Of a stretch of 64,000 bases of DNA, positions 1 through 9,161 are shown in pieces. The notes under the pieces are model-generated. The model saw only the letters and a program-made list of their open reading frames with translations. It made no database searches and was not told the DNA's origin. Made by a program: the position numbers and the translations under genes. Each line of letters begins with the position of its first letter. Position 1 is the first letter of the stretch. The DNA is taken from positions 1,922,001 to 1,986,000 of the forward strand of contig NZ_CP107785.1 in assembly GCF_036345915.1 (NCBI RefSeq). The letters run 5' to 3'. This DNA is from Nocardia sp. NBC_00565 (GTDB lineage: Bacteria > Actinomycetota > Actinomycetes > Mycobacteriales > Mycobacteriaceae).

Positions 1-2229
1 GACCACACGCTGGAACCGCGGGATGTGCTGATCATGTGTCCCGAGGTGGAGGCGTATGCGCCGCTGGTGCGTGCGGCGTTCGGCCAGAAGATGGTGGGAT
101 CGGTTGACTCCGTGGGGGATTCGGCGCATCCGGCGCATTTGCTGCGGGTGCGGCTGGCCGATCGCGGGCGCGGGGTGACCAATCCGATGCTCGCGGTGAT
201 CGCGGTGCTGCTGGAGCTCGCCGACGGGCGGGTGACCGTTACCCAGGTGCTGGATCTCGCGGCGTCCGAAACCGTGCGTCGCCGTTGCGGTTTCGATGAC
301 GATGACATCGAGCGCCTGCGCGAGTGGGCGGCCGAATCCGGGGCGCGGTGGGGGATCGGGCAGCGGCAGCGGCAGGCGTTCGGGCTGGCCGACTTCGCGC
401 AGAACACGCTCAACAGCGCGGTGGACCGGATCCTGCTCGGGGTGACCGCGGACGAATCCGCCGAGGACTGGCTGGATCTCGCGCTGCCGCTGGACGACGT
501 GGACAGCAACGATGTCGATCTGGCCGGTCGGTTCGCGGAGTTCATCGACCGGCTCGCGGTCTGCCTGCGCGATCTGCGCGGGCCGCGTCCGGCGCAGGAA
601 TGGGCGGCGGTGCTCGGCCGGTGCTTGGATCTGCTCACCGATGTGCCCGACAGTCAGGCGTGGGTGCGCAGCGAGGCCCGGCGGGAGTTGGCGGCGGCCA
701 CCGAGCATGCGGGCGATGTGCCGTTGCGGCTGGCCGATGTCGGCGTGCTGCTGTCGAGCCGGCTCGCGGCCCAGCCGACCAGGGCGAATTTCCGGACCGG
801 TGAACTGACCGTGTGCACGATGGTGCCGATGCGCTCGGTGCCGCATCGGGCGGTGGTGCTGCTCGGACTCGACGACGAGGTCTTCCCGCGCACCAGCGGC
901 GTCGACGGCGACGATGTGCTCGCGCGCAATCCGCTACTGGGCGAACGGGATGCGCGCAGCGAGGACCGGCAGTTGCTGTTGGACGCGGTACTGGCGGCCA
1001 CCGAGAGGCTGCTGATCTTCCACACGGGAGCCGATCCGGTGACCGGCGCGCATCGCCCACCCGCTATCCCGGTCGCCGAACTGCTCGATGCCCTGCGCGC
1101 ACATGTCGGTGCGGCGGGTATGGACGCGGTGGTGACGCGACATCCGTTGCAGGGGTTCGATCGTCGCAATTTCCGGGCCGAACGCCCGTTCAGCTTCGAT
1201 ACCGTCGCCCTCGCCGGAGCCGAGGCGGCCGGACAGCTTCCACGGCCGCGTCCGGCGTTCCTGCCCGAGCCGCTGCCCGCGCCGGAACTCACCGATGTCG
1301 CACTGGCCGACCTGATTTCGTTCGTCGAGCATCCGATGCGGGCGTTCCTGTGGCAGCGCCTGGGCCTGCGTGTCCCCGAACACGAAGAGGACATCGCCGA
1401 CCGGCTGCCCATCGAACTCGACGGCCTCGCGAAATGGGAACTGGGCGAACGACTCCTGACCGCGCGGCTGACCGGCGCGGATCCCGCCACCCTGCGCGCG
1501 GCCGAGTGGCGGCGAGGGACGTTGCCGCCGTTCGGTTTCGGCGGTGCGGTGCTCGATGAGGTCGAGTCCACGGTGGACAAGCTGGTCCGCGCCGCGCTGC
1601 CCGAGTACCAGGGTGCTGCGCGTGCCGTCGACGTCGCGGTGGATCTCGGCAACGGCCGCCGACTCACCGGCACCGTGCCCGAGGTGCGCGGGGAAACGCT
1701 GGTTCGCACCACCTTCTCCCGGCTCGCGCCGAAACATCGCATCGCCGCCTGGGTGTCGTTGCTCGCGCTGGCCGTCACCGAGGATCGCTCCTGGCGCGCG
1801 GTTACCACCGGTCGTGGCCAATTCGGTCGTCCCGCATGGCGTTCCGAGATCACCGCCCCCGAACCGCCTGCGGCGCTGGCGATCCTGCGCGAGCTGGTGC
1901 GACTGCGCGACGCGGGCCTGACCGAACCGCTCCCGATCGCCCCCTCGGCCACCGCGGTCTACGCCGACCGCCGCTTCCGGGGCTCGACCGTCGAGGAGGC
2001 CGTCACCGCCGCCGAACGCGAATTCAATGGCGGCCCCAACGGCCCCGCCGCATTCGGCGACCACACCGACCGCCACCTCCGCTACATCTGGGGCTCGGCC
2101 CCCCGCCTCGACCACCTCATGGCCGCCCCGGCCCCCGCAGGCGAACCCGGCGAAACCACCCGTTTCGGCTCCCTCGCCCGCCGCCTGTGGGCGCCACTGC
2201 TGTCTGCTGAGAATCAGGGGCAGCCGTGA
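1..2229 (+). CDS. recC: Exodeoxyribonuclease V subunit gamma (RecC), 5' partial
   Basis: RecC is the Chi-scanning, non-catalytic helicase-fold subunit of the RecBCD helicase-nuclease that processes double-strand breaks. The frame is open from base 1; the first visible residues, DHTLEPRDVLIMCPEVE, match the RecC 'LEPRDVLVMCPDIE' block, so the N-terminal third lies outside the window and the ATG at 25 is internal. Family hallmarks seen are the MVPMRSVPHRAVVLLGLDD segment and the C-terminal LISFVEHPMRAFLWQRLGL segment. About 742 codons are visible, against roughly 1,100 for the family. The stop is embedded in a strong inverted repeat, and recB starts almost 400 bases later, so transcription may end here. 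Confidence 0.93.
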   Translation, partial: DHTLEPRDVLIMCPEVEAYAPLVRAAFGQKMVGSVDSVGDSAHPAHLLRVRLADRGRGVTNPMLAVIAVLLELADGRVTVTQVLDLAASETVRRRCGFDDDDIERLREWAAESGARWGIGQRQRQAFGLADFAQNTLNSAVDRILLGVTADESAEDWLDLALPLDDVDSNDVDLAGRFAEFIDRLAVCLRDLRGPRPAQEWAAVLGRCLDLLTDVPDSQAWVRSEARRELAAATEHAGDVPLRLADVGVLLSSRLAAQPTRANFRTGELTVCTMVPMRSVPHRAVVLLGLDDEVFPRTSGVDGDDVLARNPLLGERDARSEDRQLLLDAVLAATERLLIFHTGADPVTGAHRPPAIPVAELLDALRAHVGAAGMDAVVTRHPLQGFDRRNFRAERPFSFDTVALAGAEAAGQLPRPRPAFLPEPLPAPELTDVALADLISFVEHPMRAFLWQRLGLRVPEHEEDIADRLPIELDGLAKWELGERLLTARLTGADPATLRAAEWRRGTLPPFGFGGAVLDEVESTVDKLVRAALPEYQGAARAVDVAVDLGNGRRLTGTVPEVRGETLVRTTFSRLAPKHRIAAWVSLLALAVTEDRSWRAVTTGRGQFGRPAWRSEITAPEPPAALAILRELVRLRDAGLTEPLPIAPSATAVYADRRFRGSTVEEAVTAAEREFNGGPNGPAAFGDHTDRHLRYIWGSAPRLDHLMAAPAPAGEPGETTRFGSLARRLWAPLLSAENQGQP

Positions 2230-2251
2230 ACGGCCCGGGGTTCACGGCTGC
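2220..2251 (+). terminator. Hairpin over the recC stop codon
   Basis: A perfect 11-bp inverted repeat, GCAGCCGTGAA / TTCACGGCTGC, with a 10-base G/C-rich loop spans the last codons and stop of recC. There is no U-run, as is common for actinobacterial terminators. It may end or attenuate transcription before recB. Termination is inferred from structure only. Confidence 0.55.
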
Positions 2252-2626
2252 GTCGATCCGGCGCGCGCACCGTGTCCCGCTGCGCGACCGCTGGGCGGCG
2301 GCACGGTGCATCGCCGGTTCGGAGGTGTCATGTCGGCTAAGAGTCTTTCCGCGGGTCGGCTGCGCCGGCGAAGCGCGCTATCGGATCGGCGGTTCCGTGG
2401 CCTCGGCGCGCCTCCCGGGTGATGACCGGTCTCGGGTGGACGGTGGAACAGCCAGTAGGTGTCGGAAGTGGGTGGTGTGCATGAGCATTGCGAGCGCCGC
2501 ATTCGACGTGCCCGGGAGCACCGTGCAGGACTGGTCCGATCGCGTCGATCTGAACCGGTCACTTCCGCGCACCACTGCAATGTGGGACGTGTGCGCTATC
2601 GCGACGGTCGGAATTGGGTGTCGGGC
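2252..2626. other. recC-recB spacer, no convincing gene
   Basis: About 375 bases without a credible reading frame. It contains a second, looser inverted repeat, GCACCGTG (2267-2274) / CACGGTGC (2302-2309). Open frames across it, including an in-frame upstream extension of recB, have arginine-rich shadow composition and no family resemblance. It may hold the recB promoter. Confidence 0.5.
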
Positions 2627-5600
2627 ATGACCATTGAGGACACCGCCTTCGCCGCACCGCCGCTGGATGCCGATCGATTCGATCCCAACGGGCCGCTGCC
2701 GACCGGTACAACCGTACTCGAGGCGAGTGCGGGCACCGGTAAGACGCATGCGATCGTCGGGTTGGCGGTGCGGTATGTGGCCGAGATCGGGATCGATATT
2801 TCGCAGTTGCTGTTGGTGACATTCAGTCGAGCGGCCACCCAGGAGTTGCGGGAGCGGACGCGGGATCGGTTCGTCGTGGTGGCGGCGGCGTTGGCCGATC
2901 CGGAGGCGGCTCGGGCGCATGGCGATGAGTTGATTCGTTTGGTGGCGCAGGCGGATGCGGACGAGGTGCTGCGTCGGCGTCGGCGATTGCTCACGGCGCT
3001 TTCGGATTTCGACGCGGGGACCATCGCGACGACCCACAGTTTCTGTCAGCGAATGCTGGATGAGCTCGGGATGGCGGGGGAGCATGATCCGGGCTCGCGG
3101 CTGGTCGAGACGATCGATGATCTGATCGGGACGGTCGCCGATGATCTCTACCTGAATCGGTATGCCCGTGCCGAGCCGCCGTTTTCGCTGAAGGAGGCGC
3201 ACACGCTGGCATTGGCGGCGGTGCGGGATCGGCATGCGGTGTTGGTGCCGAAGGGCGATGGCCTGGCGGGCGAGCGGGTCGCGTTCGCGGCCGCCGTCCG
3301 AGCGGAGACCGAGCGGCGCAAGCGGCTGGCCGGACTGCGCGATTTCGACGATCTGCTGGTGCTGTTGCACGATGTGCTCGCCGATCCGGAGCATGGGCCG
3401 AGAGCCTGCCGACGCATCCGCGACCGTTATCGGGTCGCGTTGGTCGACGAATTCCAGGACACCGATCCGCTGCAGTGGGACATCCTGCGGCTGGCTTTCC
3501 ACGGTCATTCGACTCTGGTGCTCGTCGGTGATCCGAAGCAGGCCATCTACGCCTTCCGTGGCGCGGAGGTGCTGAGCTACCTCGATGCCGTCGCACATGC
3601 CGACACCCGTAAGGAGCTGACCGACAACTGGCGCAGCGATGCGGGTCTGCTCGCCGCACTGGATCACCTGCAAGGCGGTGCGGCGTTGGGACACAAGGAG
3701 ATTACGGTCTACCCGGTCGCCGCGACCCGCGGCTGGTCCCGGCTGTCCGGCCCGGCGGAACTGACGACGCCGCTGCGAATGCGCTGCCTGCCGCGCACCG
3801 GAGCGGGCCCGTTGAACAAGTCGGGATTCCCGGCGGTCGGGCGCATGCGGGCCAAGGTCGCCGACGATCTCGCGGCGGATATCGTGCGGCTGTTGGAATC
3901 CGGCGTGCACTTCGAACCGAAGGCCGAACCGGGCTCCGGGCCGAGGCCGATCGGGCCCGGCGATATCGCGGTGCTGGTACGGACTCGATCCCAAATCGAC
4001 GTGGTGCGAGCGGCTTTGGACCGGGTTGGGGTCGCCTCCGTACTCGCCGGTGGCACCAGTGTTTTCGGGACGAGCAGCGCCACGGACTGGCTCTGGCTAC
4101 TGCGTGCCCTGGAACAGCCGCATCGCTCCGATCGCGTGCGCTTGGCCGCCTGCACACCCTTGCTCGGTGTCACCGCCGTCGAAATCGATAGCGGCGGTGC
4201 GGATCTGGTCGGCCGGATCAGCGCCCAACTCCGTGACGCGGCCCGCCTTTTCGCCCGCGCGGGTTTCGCCGCGGTCTTCGAAAAGATCTCCGCCGAAGCG
4301 AATCTGGCGCAGCGACTGCTCTCCGTCGAGAACGGCGAACGCGAGCTGACCGATCTGCGGCACATCGCGCAGCTGCTCGACCAGGTCGCGTTGACCGAGG
4401 GGCTCGGCCTGACCGCGCTGACCCGCTGGCTCGCCGACCGCGTGCGCGATCCCGCCTCGGGCTCGGTCGCCGACCGCAGCCGCCGCCTCGACCGTGATGC
4501 CGCCGCCGTGCAGATCGCCACCGTACACGCCAGCAAAGGGCTCGAATTCCCCATCGTGTACCTGCCTTTCGCGTGGGACAACGCGAAGAACCCCTACCCG
4601 CAGACGCTGCTCCTCCACACCGACGAAGGCGACCGCGTGCTCGACGTCGGCGGACAGGACGCATCCGGGTACGGCGAGCGCAAGCTGCGCAGCGAGACCG
4701 AGGAGGCGGGCGAGGAGCTGCGCCTGCTGTATGTCGCGCTCACCCGCGCGATGTGCCAGATCGTCGCCTGGTGGGCGCCCGCGATCACCACCGCCAACTC
4801 ACCGCTGCACCGGATGATCCTCGGCCGCCCGGACGGCGGCGACCTGGTGCCGAGTAAGGCAGCGGTACCAGCGGATGCCGTTGCGGTATCCATGCTTTCG
4901 GCCTGGGCCGCCGGTGCACCGGAAGCCATCTCGGTGGAAGGTATCGACGGCGCCGAGACGGTCGAGATCCGCCGGGTGCGTACCGAACTCCCGACCGGAG
5001 CCCTCGCCGCGGCGCATTTCGCCCGCACGATGGATCTGCAGTGGCGGCGCACCTCCTACTCCGCATTGACCGCGGGCGCGCACGACGCGGCGATCCCCGA
5101 GGCCGAACCCGAGGATGAGCGCGGTCCGTCGGACGAGCCCGGCACACCGCTCTTGATCGATGCGGAGCCGGCGACATCGGATGCGGACCCGTCGCTGATG
5201 AACGCGCTGCCCTACGGCGCGGAATTCGGCACGCTCGTGCACGGTGTGCTCGAGCGAATCGATACGGACGCACCGGATCTGGCCACCGAGGTGCACACCC
5301 GCTGCCGGGAGGCGACCGAAGACCTGATGGCCGAGGCCGATCCGGTAGTGCTCGGCAACGCGCTGCTCGCGGTCCTGCGCACCCCGCTCGGATTCGGCTG
5401 CCTCGCCGATATTTCCGGCCGCGACAAGCTCAACGAACTCGACTTCGAACTCCCGCTGGCGGGTGGCGATATACCCGGCGCGCACGTGGTCACCCTGCGC
5501 CGCATCGCGGACCTCCTGCGCACCCATCTCCCCGCCGACGACGTTCTGCACGGCTACGCCGACCAACTCGCCGCCCTCGACGACACCCCACTGCGCGGCT

Positions 5601-5989
5601 ACCTCACCGGCAGTATCGACGCTGTCCTGCGGGTCACCGAAAAGCCCGGTGCCGAACCACGATTCGTCATCGTCGACTACAAGACCAACCGCCTCGGCAC
5701 CGGCGATCTCACCGTCGACCACTACACCTGCGACCGCATGGCCGACGAAATGCAGCGCTCCCACTATCCCCTCCAGGCCCTGCTCTACGCGGTGGCCCTG
5801 CACCGCTACCTCCGCTGGCGCCTGCCCGCCTACCGTCCCGACCACCACCTCGGCGGCGCCCGCTACCTCTTCGTCCGCGGCATGATCGGCCCCGAAACCC
5901 CCTCGGGCTGTGGCGTTTTCAACTGGAACCCACCTGCCGCCCTGATCGTCGCCCTGTCCGATCTACTCGCCGGGGAGGCACCCCGATGA
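2627..5989 (+). CDS. recB: Exodeoxyribonuclease V subunit beta (RecB)
   Basis: RecB is the 3'-5' helicase and sole nuclease of RecBCD. The UvrD-type Walker A is EASAGTGKT at about residues 32-40. The DEFQDTD motif II is near residue 270, followed by VGDPKQAIYAFRGA. TVHASKGLEFPIVYLPFAWDN and LLYVALTRAM give the later helicase motifs. The C-terminal RecB nuclease carries GTLVHGVLERID and IVDYKTNR near residue 1015. The start at 2627 gives 1,120 aa with the family-typical FDPNGPLPTGTTVLEASAG N-terminus; the frame is open upstream but that stretch looks non-coding. No strong ribosome site is visible. The stop overlaps a 42-codon ORF by ATGA. Confidence 0.95.
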   Translation: MTIEDTAFAAPPLDADRFDPNGPLPTGTTVLEASAGTGKTHAIVGLAVRYVAEIGIDISQLLLVTFSRAATQELRERTRDRFVVVAAALADPEAARAHGDELIRLVAQADADEVLRRRRRLLTALSDFDAGTIATTHSFCQRMLDELGMAGEHDPGSRLVETIDDLIGTVADDLYLNRYARAEPPFSLKEAHTLALAAVRDRHAVLVPKGDGLAGERVAFAAAVRAETERRKRLAGLRDFDDLLVLLHDVLADPEHGPRACRRIRDRYRVALVDEFQDTDPLQWDILRLAFHGHSTLVLVGDPKQAIYAFRGAEVLSYLDAVAHADTRKELTDNWRSDAGLLAALDHLQGGAALGHKEITVYPVAATRGWSRLSGPAELTTPLRMRCLPRTGAGPLNKSGFPAVGRMRAKVADDLAADIVRLLESGVHFEPKAEPGSGPRPIGPGDIAVLVRTRSQIDVVRAALDRVGVASVLAGGTSVFGTSSATDWLWLLRALEQPHRSDRVRLAACTPLLGVTAVEIDSGGADLVGRISAQLRDAARLFARAGFAAVFEKISAEANLAQRLLSVENGERELTDLRHIAQLLDQVALTEGLGLTALTRWLADRVRDPASGSVADRSRRLDRDAAAVQIATVHASKGLEFPIVYLPFAWDNAKNPYPQTLLLHTDEGDRVLDVGGQDASGYGERKLRSETEEAGEELRLLYVALTRAMCQIVAWWAPAITTANSPLHRMILGRPDGGDLVPSKAAVPADAVAVSMLSAWAAGAPEAISVEGIDGAETVEIRRVRTELPTGALAAAHFARTMDLQWRRTSYSALTAGAHDAAIPEAEPEDERGPSDEPGTPLLIDAEPATSDADPSLMNALPYGAEFGTLVHGVLERIDTDAPDLATEVHTRCREATEDLMAEADPVVLGNALLAVLRTPLGFGCLADISGRDKLNELDFELPLAGGDIPGAHVVTLRRIADLLRTHLPADDVLHGYADQLAALDDTPLRGYLTGSIDAVLRVTEKPGAEPRFVIVDYKTNRLGTGDLTVDHYTCDRMADEMQRSHYPLQALLYAVALHRYLRWRLPAYRPDHHLGGARYLFVRGMIGPETPSGCGVFNWNPPAALIVALSDLLAGEAPR

Positions 5990-6114
5990 CCCGACCCACC
6001 GAGGCCCACCCCGCAACCGGTGCGTCGGCCCCTCGCCACGGTAATCCCCGCACCCTGCGCTTGTCGGTACATACAAAGGGTGCCGAGCACGACAAGGGGT
6101 GCGGTTGTTCATGA
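5986..6114 (+). CDS. 42-residue ORF coupling recB to recD
   Basis: An ATG overlaps the recB stop (ATGA at 5986-5989), and this frame ends exactly in the ATGA formed with the recD start (6111-6114). The predicted peptide begins MTRPTEAHPA and ends DKGCGCS, with two Cys near the C-terminus. No family is recognised. It could be a coupling ORF that carries ribosomes to recD, a real microprotein, or chance. Confidence 0.3.
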   Translation: MTRPTEAHPATGASAPRHGNPRTLRLSVHTKGAEHDKGCGCS

Positions 6115-8015
6115 CGTCGATTCAGTTGGCGCAGCGGGGGACCGGGCTGCTTCGGATGTTCAATGAGGCGGGGGTGCTGTCTGCCGCCGATGTGCATGTG
6201 GCACTTCGGTTGGGGCGTATGGGTCGTGAGACCTCGGAGGAGGTGTTGTTCGCGGCGGCGCTGGCGGTGCGTGCGGTGCGATCGGGGTCGGTGTGTCTGG
6301 AATTGCACCGGATGCGGGAGATCGGCGTCGATGCGGACGAAACCTGGGATGCCGGTGCGGGTATCGACCCGGCGACCTTGCCGTGGCCCGATATCGATGC
6401 GGTGGTTGCGGCGCTGCGGGTGAGCCCATTGGTATGCGGCGGGCCGGCTGGTCCACTGCAGCCGCTGCGTTTGGTGGACGCCGAGCCCGCCAACGACGCT
6501 GGCCCGCTGCTCTACCTGGACCGGTACTACCAGCAGGAGCAGACGATTCGCCGCGTGCTCACCGAACGCTCCGGACACCACCCGAAGGTGGATCCGGCCA
6601 TCGTGCGCCGCGAACTCGATCGGCTCTTCGACGCCGCGATCGGCGCGGCCCTGGACCTGCAGCGAATCGCCGCCGCACTCGCCGCCACGCACTGGACCAC
6701 CGTGGTGGCGGGCGGTCCCGGCACCGGCAAGACCCACACCATCGCCCGCATCCTGGCCCTGCTCGACGCACACCAGCAGGCCAATCCGAAGCTGCCCGCC
6801 CTGCGTATCGCGATGGCCGCGCCCACCGGCAAAGCGGCCGCGCGACTGCAGGAGGCGGTGCGCGAACAGGCCGCCGCGCTCGGACTGCCCGAGCTCACCG
6901 CCGCCACCCTGCACCGCCTGCTCGGCTGGCAGCGTGGCCGGGCGACGCGATTCCGATATCACGAATTCAACCGGCTGCCCTATGACGTGATCGTCGTCGA
7001 TGAGACCTCCATGGTCTCGCTCACCATGATGAGCAGTCTGCTGGCCGCACTGCGTCCGGACACCCGCGTGGTGCTGGTCGGTGATCCGGATCAGCTCGCC
7101 TCGGTCGACGCGGGCGCGGTACTCGCCGACCTGGTCGCGGGACCTGTTGTCGGCGAACCGAATCCGGTCCTCGAACAGGTGCTCGGCGCGGAATCGGTTG
7201 CCTCCGACGGCAATCCGGAAGCTCTCACGAACCTCGAGCGCACCCGTATGCGCGGCGGCATCGTCCGGCTGACCCGCGGGCGTCGATTCGGCGGCAAGAT
7301 CGCCGAACTCGCCGTCGCGGTCCGCGCGGGCGACGCCGATACCGCACTGGCCTTGTTGCGCGCCGGCGGCGAAGGACTGTCGCTCTGCACGCCCGACGAC
7401 ACCGCACCGGTCCGCGCCGATGTGGTCCGCGCGGCCCGCGAGGTCACCGCGGCCGCACTCGACGGCGACGCCGCGGCCGCACTCACCGCCCTCGAATCCC
7501 ACCGCCTCCTGTGCGCCCACCGCCAGGGCCCCTTCGGCGTCGAGCGCTGGGACCGCATGGCCGCCGAATGGGCCGCCGCCGGTGGCGCGGGCCCGGACTC
7601 GCACCAGGCCACGTGGTACCCGGGCCAACCACTGCTGGTTACTGCCAACGACCACGAGGCCCGCATCTACAACGGCGACACCGGTGTCATCGTGCGCATG
7701 CCCGACGGCTCGCTGCGTGCGGCCCTGCAACGCGGCAGCGAACCGTACCTGGTGCACCCGACGCAATTTCCGGCCGTGGTGACCGTCTTCGCCATGACCA
7801 TCCACCGCAGCCAGGGCAGCCAGTACGACACTGTCTCCGTCGTCCTGCCCGAACCCGAGTCCACCCTGCTCACCAGGGAACTGCTGTACACGGCCATCAC
7901 CCGCGCCCGCCACCACGTCCGCATCATCGGCACCGACGAATCCATTCGCGCCGCCATCGATCGCCGCGTGCTGCGCGCCAGCGGCCTGTCCCGCAGCACC
8001 CAGGAATCGCGATGA
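6111..8015 (+). CDS. recD: Exodeoxyribonuclease V subunit alpha (RecD)
   Basis: RecD is the fast 5'-3' helicase of RecBCD (SF1B). The N-terminal domain occupies about residues 1-180. Walker A is GGPGTGKTHT at about 200-209, APTGKAAARLQEAV follows, motif II is VIVVDETSMVS, VLVGDPDQLASVDAG is motif III, and motifs V/VI are TIHRSQGSQYDTV and LLYTAITRARHHV. Length is 634 aa, normal for the family. The ATG at 6111 is preferred over the GTG at 6099 because AAGGGG lies 11 bases upstream and the stop of the preceding short ORF overlaps it. The stop overlaps another tiny ORF by ATGA. Confidence 0.94.
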   Translation: MTSIQLAQRGTGLLRMFNEAGVLSAADVHVALRLGRMGRETSEEVLFAAALAVRAVRSGSVCLELHRMREIGVDADETWDAGAGIDPATLPWPDIDAVVAALRVSPLVCGGPAGPLQPLRLVDAEPANDAGPLLYLDRYYQQEQTIRRVLTERSGHHPKVDPAIVRRELDRLFDAAIGAALDLQRIAAALAATHWTTVVAGGPGTGKTHTIARILALLDAHQQANPKLPALRIAMAAPTGKAAARLQEAVREQAAALGLPELTAATLHRLLGWQRGRATRFRYHEFNRLPYDVIVVDETSMVSLTMMSSLLAALRPDTRVVLVGDPDQLASVDAGAVLADLVAGPVVGEPNPVLEQVLGAESVASDGNPEALTNLERTRMRGGIVRLTRGRRFGGKIAELAVAVRAGDADTALALLRAGGEGLSLCTPDDTAPVRADVVRAAREVTAAALDGDAAAALTALESHRLLCAHRQGPFGVERWDRMAAEWAAAGGAGPDSHQATWYPGQPLLVTANDHEARIYNGDTGVIVRMPDGSLRAALQRGSEPYLVHPTQFPAVVTVFAMTIHRSQGSQYDTVSVVLPEPESTLLTRELLYTAITRARHHVRIIGTDESIRAAIDRRVLRASGLSRSTQESR

Positions 8016-8062
8016 CCTGGGCATCTCACGTTTTCCGCGTCCTCGACGTCTACCCAGTGTGA
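8012..8062 (+). CDS. 16-residue ORF between recD and the sigma factor gene
   Basis: The ATG overlaps the recD stop (ATGA at 8012-8015), and the TGA at 8060-8062 overlaps the GTG start of the sigma factor gene at 8059. The peptide begins MTWASHVFRV. It repeats the arrangement seen between recB and recD. It is probably a coupling ORF if it is translated at all; no function is claimed. Confidence 0.25.
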   Translation: MTWASHVFRVLDVYPV

Positions 8063-8538
8063 GATTGCCTCCGTTCGAGGAAGTGGTGGCCGAGTACGGC
8101 CCGATGGTGCTGCGCGTCTGCCGGGCGGTACTCGGTCCGACCGACGCGGCCGACGCGTGGTCGGAGACCTTTCTGTCCGCACTGCGGGCCTACCCGGACC
8201 TCGACCCGACGACGAATATCGAGGCATGGCTGGTCACCATCGCGCACCGGCGCGCGATCGATGTGGGGCGCGCACTGACCCGCGCGCCCGTTCCCGCCGA
8301 AACCCTGCCCGACCGCGCCGCCCGCAATGCCGACCCGGCCGCTTACGACCCCGACCTGTGGGATGCACTCGCGGCGTTGCCGACCAAACAGCGCCAAGCG
8401 GTCGCCTACCACTATCTGGCTGGAATGCCGCACGCCGAAATCGCCGCGTTGCTGGGCAATTCCACCGATGCCGCCCGCCGCGCCGCCGCGGACGGGCTGA
8501 AGACATTGCGCAAGCTCTACCCGAAGGATCGAACATGA
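8059..8538 (+). CDS. ECF-type RNA polymerase sigma factor
   Basis: A short sigma-70 family protein (159 aa) with region 2 at about residues 5-70 (MVLRVCRAVLG, AWSETFLSALRAYP, NIEAWLVTIAHRRAID) and region 4 at about 110-155 (ALPTKQRQAVAYHYLAGMPHAEIAALLGNS). It lacks any C-terminal SnoaL-like extension. The GTG start is the first in frame. Its TGA overlaps the ATG of the downstream alkyltransferase (ATGA at 8535-8538), so sigma factor and repair enzyme are co-translated. It could control the alkylation-repair genes that follow; no anti-sigma factor is adjacent. Confidence 0.85.
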   Translation: MRLPPFEEVVAEYGPMVLRVCRAVLGPTDAADAWSETFLSALRAYPDLDPTTNIEAWLVTIAHRRAIDVGRALTRAPVPAETLPDRAARNADPAAYDPDLWDALAALPTKQRQAVAYHYLAGMPHAEIAALLGNSTDAARRAAADGLKTLRKLYPKDRT

Positions 8539-9152
8539 TGGCCACTATCGACCGGGATCCGGACGGCCTCTTCGATGGCCTGAACCTCGACTCCACCGAG
8601 ATCCTGACCCAACTACAGCGGCGCCTGGCCGCCGACGCGCAGGCCTCGGGTCTGCTCGACGTCGCTTACCGCACACTGGATACCCCTGTGGGCACCCTGC
8701 TGCTCGCCGCCACTCCTGCGGGTCTGGTCCGGGTCGCCTACCCCAACGAAAATCACGACACCGTGCTGGCCGGGCTCGCCGATCGGATCAGCCCCCGCGT
8801 ACTCGCCGCCCCCGCCCGCCTGGACGCCGCGGCCCGCGAGATCGACGAGTACTTCGCCGGTGCGCGAACACATTTCGACCTGCCACTCGATCTGCGGCTG
8901 GCCGTCGGATTCCGCCGCCAGGTGATCGAGCACCTGAGCGATATCGGCTACGGGTTGCGCGAGAGCTATGCCGAAGTCGCCGCGGCCGTGGGCAATCCGC
9001 GTGCCGTCCGCGCGGTCGGCACCGCGTGCGCGCACAACCCGCTGCCGGTGGTGATTCCCTGTCACCGGGTAGTGCGCAGCGACGGTTCCATCGGCCAGTA
9101 CGTCGGCGGAGTCGCAGCCAAGACCGCCCTGCTCACGCTCGAAGCGGCGTAA
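8535..9152 (+). CDS. ogt: Methylated-DNA--protein-cysteine methyltransferase, copy 1
   Basis: It transfers alkyl groups from O6-alkylguanine to its own cysteine, a suicidal repair reaction. The acceptor motif is IPCHRVVRSDGS, preceded by GYGLRESYAEVAAAVGNPRAVRAVG, the DNA-binding helix-turn-helix with its arginine finger. The N-terminal methyltransferase subdomain is present (LDVAYRTLDTPVGTLLLAAT). Length is 205 aa, slightly longer than usual because of about 30 extra N-terminal residues. The ATG at 8535 overlaps the sigma stop; a second ATG lies at 8538. It carries no Ada regulatory domain. A 2OG dioxygenase gene follows after 9 bases, so the genes are probably one operon. Confidence 0.9.
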   Translation: MMATIDRDPDGLFDGLNLDSTEILTQLQRRLAADAQASGLLDVAYRTLDTPVGTLLLAATPAGLVRVAYPNENHDTVLAGLADRISPRVLAAPARLDAAAREIDEYFAGARTHFDLPLDLRLAVGFRRQVIEHLSDIGYGLRESYAEVAAAVGNPRAVRAVGTACAHNPLPVVIPCHRVVRSDGSIGQYVGGVAAKTALLTLEAA

Positions 9153-9161
9153 GGAGACACA

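Noticed and set aside
2459..2626. In-frame N-terminal extension of recB
   Set aside because: The added 56 residues are Arg/His-rich with no RecB resemblance; the family start fits the ATG at 2627.
2226..2630. Reading frame in the recC-recB spacer
   Set aside because: Shadow-like composition, no ribosome site and no family; the hairpin lies inside it.
5919..8024. Long antisense frame over recD
   Set aside because: A high-GC mirror of recD coding sequence, with low-complexity Gly/Arg/Val composition and no domains.
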